Below, one piece after another: positions 31,956-33,426 of a stretch of 33,426 bases of DNA. The notes under the pieces are model-generated. The model was not told the origin of the DNA. It did not search any database and worked only from the letters and a program-made list of their open reading frames with translations. The position numbers and the translations under genes are program-made. Source of the stretch: Ilyobacter polytropus (GTDB lineage: Bacteria; Fusobacteriota; Fusobacteriia; Fusobacteriales; Fusobacteriaceae); NCBI GenBank assembly GCA_003246855.1, contig QKCP01000160.1, positions 1 through 33,426 on the forward strand, read 5' to 3'. Positions within the stretch are counted from its first letter, which is position 1. Each line of letters begins with the position of its first letter.

Positions 31956-32339
31956 TTATTTTTTATTTCGTACATGTTCACAAGCAGTGTCTATTTCAGC
32001 TTTGAATTTATCATAATCCATTTGAAGACCGTTGATATATGTGCTCCATCCAGCGCTTGATTTTGCATAATGCACTGCATCTTCTATTTCTTCATCAGTT
32101 GCACCATTTAATTTTGCTAATTCTGTATGATAATATGCACAATATCTACACTTGCTTATTGCTGATATTGCTACACCTATTAGTTCTCTATACTTATTAG
32201 GAATAGGTCCTTCCTCAAATTGAACACGTTTAAACAATTTCCATTCCAATTCTAGTGAAGAGTCCGGGATAGCTTTAAACATCATCGGTACAAGTCCGAA
32301 CATTTCTTCAATTTCTTTATATATTTCTTGCTTAGTCAT
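31956..32339 (-). CDS. AhpD-like carboxymuconolactone decarboxylase family protein
   Basis: A 127-residue all-helical protein of the CMD/AhpD superfamily. It carries the redox motif SKCRYCAYYHTELAK (CxxC followed by His three residues on), as in alkylhydroperoxidase-like members, so a disulfide-based peroxide or redox role is more likely than true decarboxylation. The first helices (MFGLVPMMFKAIPDSSLELE) and the GATDEEIEDAVHYAKSSAGW segment fit the family. GGAGGAAT precedes the ATG. It is the first gene of the operon with DUF4242. A minus-strand TATAAT (32387-32382) upstream may be its -10. Confidence 0.88.
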   Translation of the reverse strand: MTKQEIYKEIEEMFGLVPMMFKAIPDSSLELEWKLFKRVQFEEGPIPNKYRELIGVAISAISKCRYCAYYHTELAKLNGATDEEIEDAVHYAKSSAGWSTYINGLQMDYDKFKAEIDTACEHVRNKK

Positions 32340-32571
32340 ATCTTATTCCTCCTTGATTTTATTTGCTGGACCCTTATTTATATTATACGCTATAAAAACA
32401 GGCAGCTATTGTAGTATCTTAATGGATTAAATTATAAGGGCAGAATTATCGAGGATGTGATTAAAAAAATCAAAAATAGGAATTAAAAAAGGAGTGAAAA
32501 TAAAGGTAAAAGAAAATAGATCAGTCTAAAAAAGAGAAATTATTATAAATTCAGAACTTTATTTGAAATTA
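32340..32571 (-). other. Leader region of the AhpD-like operon
   Basis: No gene is seen. On the minus strand TATAAT at 32387-32382 is a possible -10 for the AhpD-like gene, without a convincing -35. The stretch from 32400 to 32571 is purine-rich and holds no other signal I can support. Confidence 0.35.
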
Positions 32572-32593
32572 AAAAGACCTGTTAAGGTCTTTT
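32572..32593 (-). terminator. Terminator overlapping the small-protein stop
   Basis: Perfect 8-bp stem AAAAGACC/GGTCTTTT (32572-32579 with 32586-32593), 6-nt loop. On the minus strand the 3' arm runs into T5. The first arm includes the end of the stop codon of the 77-residue gene. Confidence 0.75.
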
Positions 32594-32825
32594 AGGTGTC
32601 TGAAGAATCAGCTCTAGATTCTAGTTTGGATATAGCTATTTTTAATTCAGAAAGCTGTCTATTAATAGTTGGATCGTATGAATATAAATTTGAGTATTCA
32701 AAATAAATCTTATTGTAATGCTTAATTGCACAACTTAAGGATGATTTAGATAAATTTTTATTTCTGGCATCTTCAAAAGCAAATATTTTTTCATTGTTTA
32801 AATACACTAAAATATCGTCATTCAT
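32592..32825 (-). CDS. Small hypothetical protein, 77 residues
   Basis: A 77-residue acidic/helical soluble protein (begins MNDDILVYLNNEKIFAFEDA) with an AAGGAGA site 8 nt before its ATG and a terminator at its end, so it is a probable real gene. The second half is predicted helical (NRQLSELKIAISKLESRADS). No known domain recognised; the pattern with regularly spaced Tyr/Asn residues recalls a helical-hairpin fold with a tetratricopeptide-like look, but this is weak. Lies between the AhpD-like operon and a KTSC-domain gene. Confidence 0.6.
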   Translation of the reverse strand: MNDDILVYLNNEKIFAFEDARNKNLSKSSLSCAIKHYNKIYFEYSNLYSYDPTINRQLSELKIAISKLESRADSSDT

Positions 32826-33009
32826 TTAGGAAATCTCCTTTAAATTAATATTAATAATTCTTGAGCAAGGGTTAAGTAATATTGCATTATAAGATTACTT
32901 CTCTTGTTGAGAAAAGTCAAATCTCAAATTAAAAACATAAGTAATAAATAATTTATCAGGATAAATTATGAAAAGCATAAACTTGGTATTGAAAATATGT
33001 CTAATCACT
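32826..33009. other. Gap between the two small minus-strand genes
   Basis: AT-rich with no gene. The leader of the 77-residue gene must lie here. A weak inverted repeat (TTCTCTTGTTGAGAA near 32899-32913) may form a small hairpin. Confidence 0.4.
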
Positions 33010-33225
33010 TTAAAGGTTGAGTTTTTTGCATTGATAGAGGTCGCACATCCATTCGTGCATAGTAATGCTCAAAATATCTGTTTTTAATATTTCTAAAAAA
33101 AGAATTGGAGGGACATTATGGTATTGATAAATATCTCCGGATAAGAATTCTATTTCTAGAAGCTTGGATTCGGGATCATATCCAATAGAGTGTATGATAT
33201 GCGAAGACACATAAATTCTTTTCAT
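33010..33225 (-). CDS. KTSC-domain protein
   Basis: A 71-residue protein. MKRIYVSSHIIHSIGYDPES followed by KLLEIEFLSGDIYQYHNVPP matches the KTSC domain, a small beta-rich unit of unknown function typically reading V.S..I.SVGYD....LEV.F..G..Y.Y..VP. The KTSC/KxxG tail (usually ..SxGxYFN..I) is replaced by a divergent C-terminus (SITMHEWMCDLYQCKKLN). The ATG at 33225 is preferred over 33240, with GGGGG about 13 nt upstream. It lies 72 bp from a truncated IS30 end and may have been changed or carried by that element. Confidence 0.7.
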   Translation of the reverse strand: MKRIYVSSHIIHSIGYDPESKLLEIEFLSGDIYQYHNVPPILFLEILKTDILSITMHEWMCDLYQCKKLNL

Positions 33226-33263
33226 AAATAATACCCCCAATTTTTGACGACAATACTAATTAC

Positions 33264-33426
33264 TTTTTAAAAATATTATAGTAGGTGGTGTGTCATGTCA
33301 AGCGCACCACTTTATTTTTTCCCAGAAAATTTCTGTAGCTTTGAAATAGCCTAATATTTTTCTTGGCCTGTTTTTAACTCTCTTAACTACTTTTTCTAAT
33401 TCTTGGTCTGATATTTTGCTAAAATC
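33264..33426 (-). mobile_element. Right end of an IS30-like insertion sequence
   Basis: The transposase fragment is followed by a 3' flank containing GTGGTGTG...CGCACCAC-like inverted sequence (about 33285-33310) that may belong to the terminal repeat. The exact IS border is not defined because the other end is outside the window. Confidence 0.55.
33298..33426 (-). CDS. IS30-family transposase, C-terminal part (runs off window)
   Basis: On the minus strand the window edge enters an open frame that reads DFSKISDQELEKVVKRVKNR then PRKILGYFKATEIFWEKI and stops at TGA (33300-33298). The N.RPRK.LG(Y)....E.F block is the typical C-terminus of IS30-family transposases (end of the DDE integrase core). 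Only the last 42 residues are inside the window, so completeness cannot be judged. The first base of the window side lies within the gene. Confidence 0.85.
   Translation of the reverse strand, partial: DFSKISDQELEKVVKRVKNRPRKILGYFKATEIFWEKIKWCA

Noticed and set aside
1-33426. CRISPR array, tRNA or rRNA genes
   Set aside because: No regularly spaced direct repeats, cloverleaf-like sequence or rRNA motifs were seen on either strand by reading.

Overview
The window is AT-rich and gene-dense, with Shine-Dalgarno-led genes on both strands. The gene set suggests an anaerobic, nitrogen-fixing member of the Fusobacteriota (an Ilyobacter/Propionigenium-like lineage). This is an inference from a Clostridium-type nif cluster with a C. 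pasteurianum-like [2Fe-2S] ferredoxin, an EarP/EF-P(Arg32) pair, iron-dependent alcohol dehydrogenases and c-di-GMP signalling. No rRNA or tRNA gene was seen, so the taxonomy is not proven.

Layout: (1) 1-7.4 kb is the distal part of a nitrogenase operon: nifE, nifN, a stand-alone nifX-type domain, nifB, a nif-type [2Fe-2S] ferredoxin, an unrecognised repeat protein and nifV, ending at an intrinsic terminator. These genes build the FeMo-cofactor: NifB makes the Fe-S-C core, NifEN matures it, NifX-type domains carry precursors and NifV makes homocitrate. nifHDK would lie outside the window. (2) 7.9-17.7 kb carries an EF-G-like GTPase, a PhnA-like zinc-ribbon protein, a SulP anion transporter, a TrkA-TrkH K+ uptake pair, a previously unlisted 49-residue exported peptide on the minus strand, and HflX. 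(3) 17.7-23.7 kb holds a cysteine-cluster protein, a decayed CBS-GGDEF gene, a minus-strand merR-adh-adh operon with a textbook MerR promoter (19-bp spacer containing a perfect palindrome), and a membrane-anchored coiled-coil protein whose upstream region has a second, imperfect copy of that operator. (4) 23.7-25.6 kb is earP-efp, a protein rhamnosyltransferase next to its EF-P substrate, which has arginine at position 32. (5) 25.6-31.6 kb has recQ, corA, a DUF5348 protein and a GGDEF-EAL gene whose leader is a c-di-GMP-I riboswitch followed by an intrinsic terminator. (6) 31.6-33.4 kb carries a carboxymuconolactone-decarboxylase/DUF4242 pair, two small proteins (one KTSC) and the C-terminal end of an IS30-family transposase running off the window.

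The best leads for new biology are the riboswitch-controlled GGDEF-EAL gene (GGDEF metal ligand lost, EAL intact), the repeat protein embedded in the nif operon, the small exported peptide, the two-site MerR regulon and the EarP/EF-P pair outside Proteobacteria.
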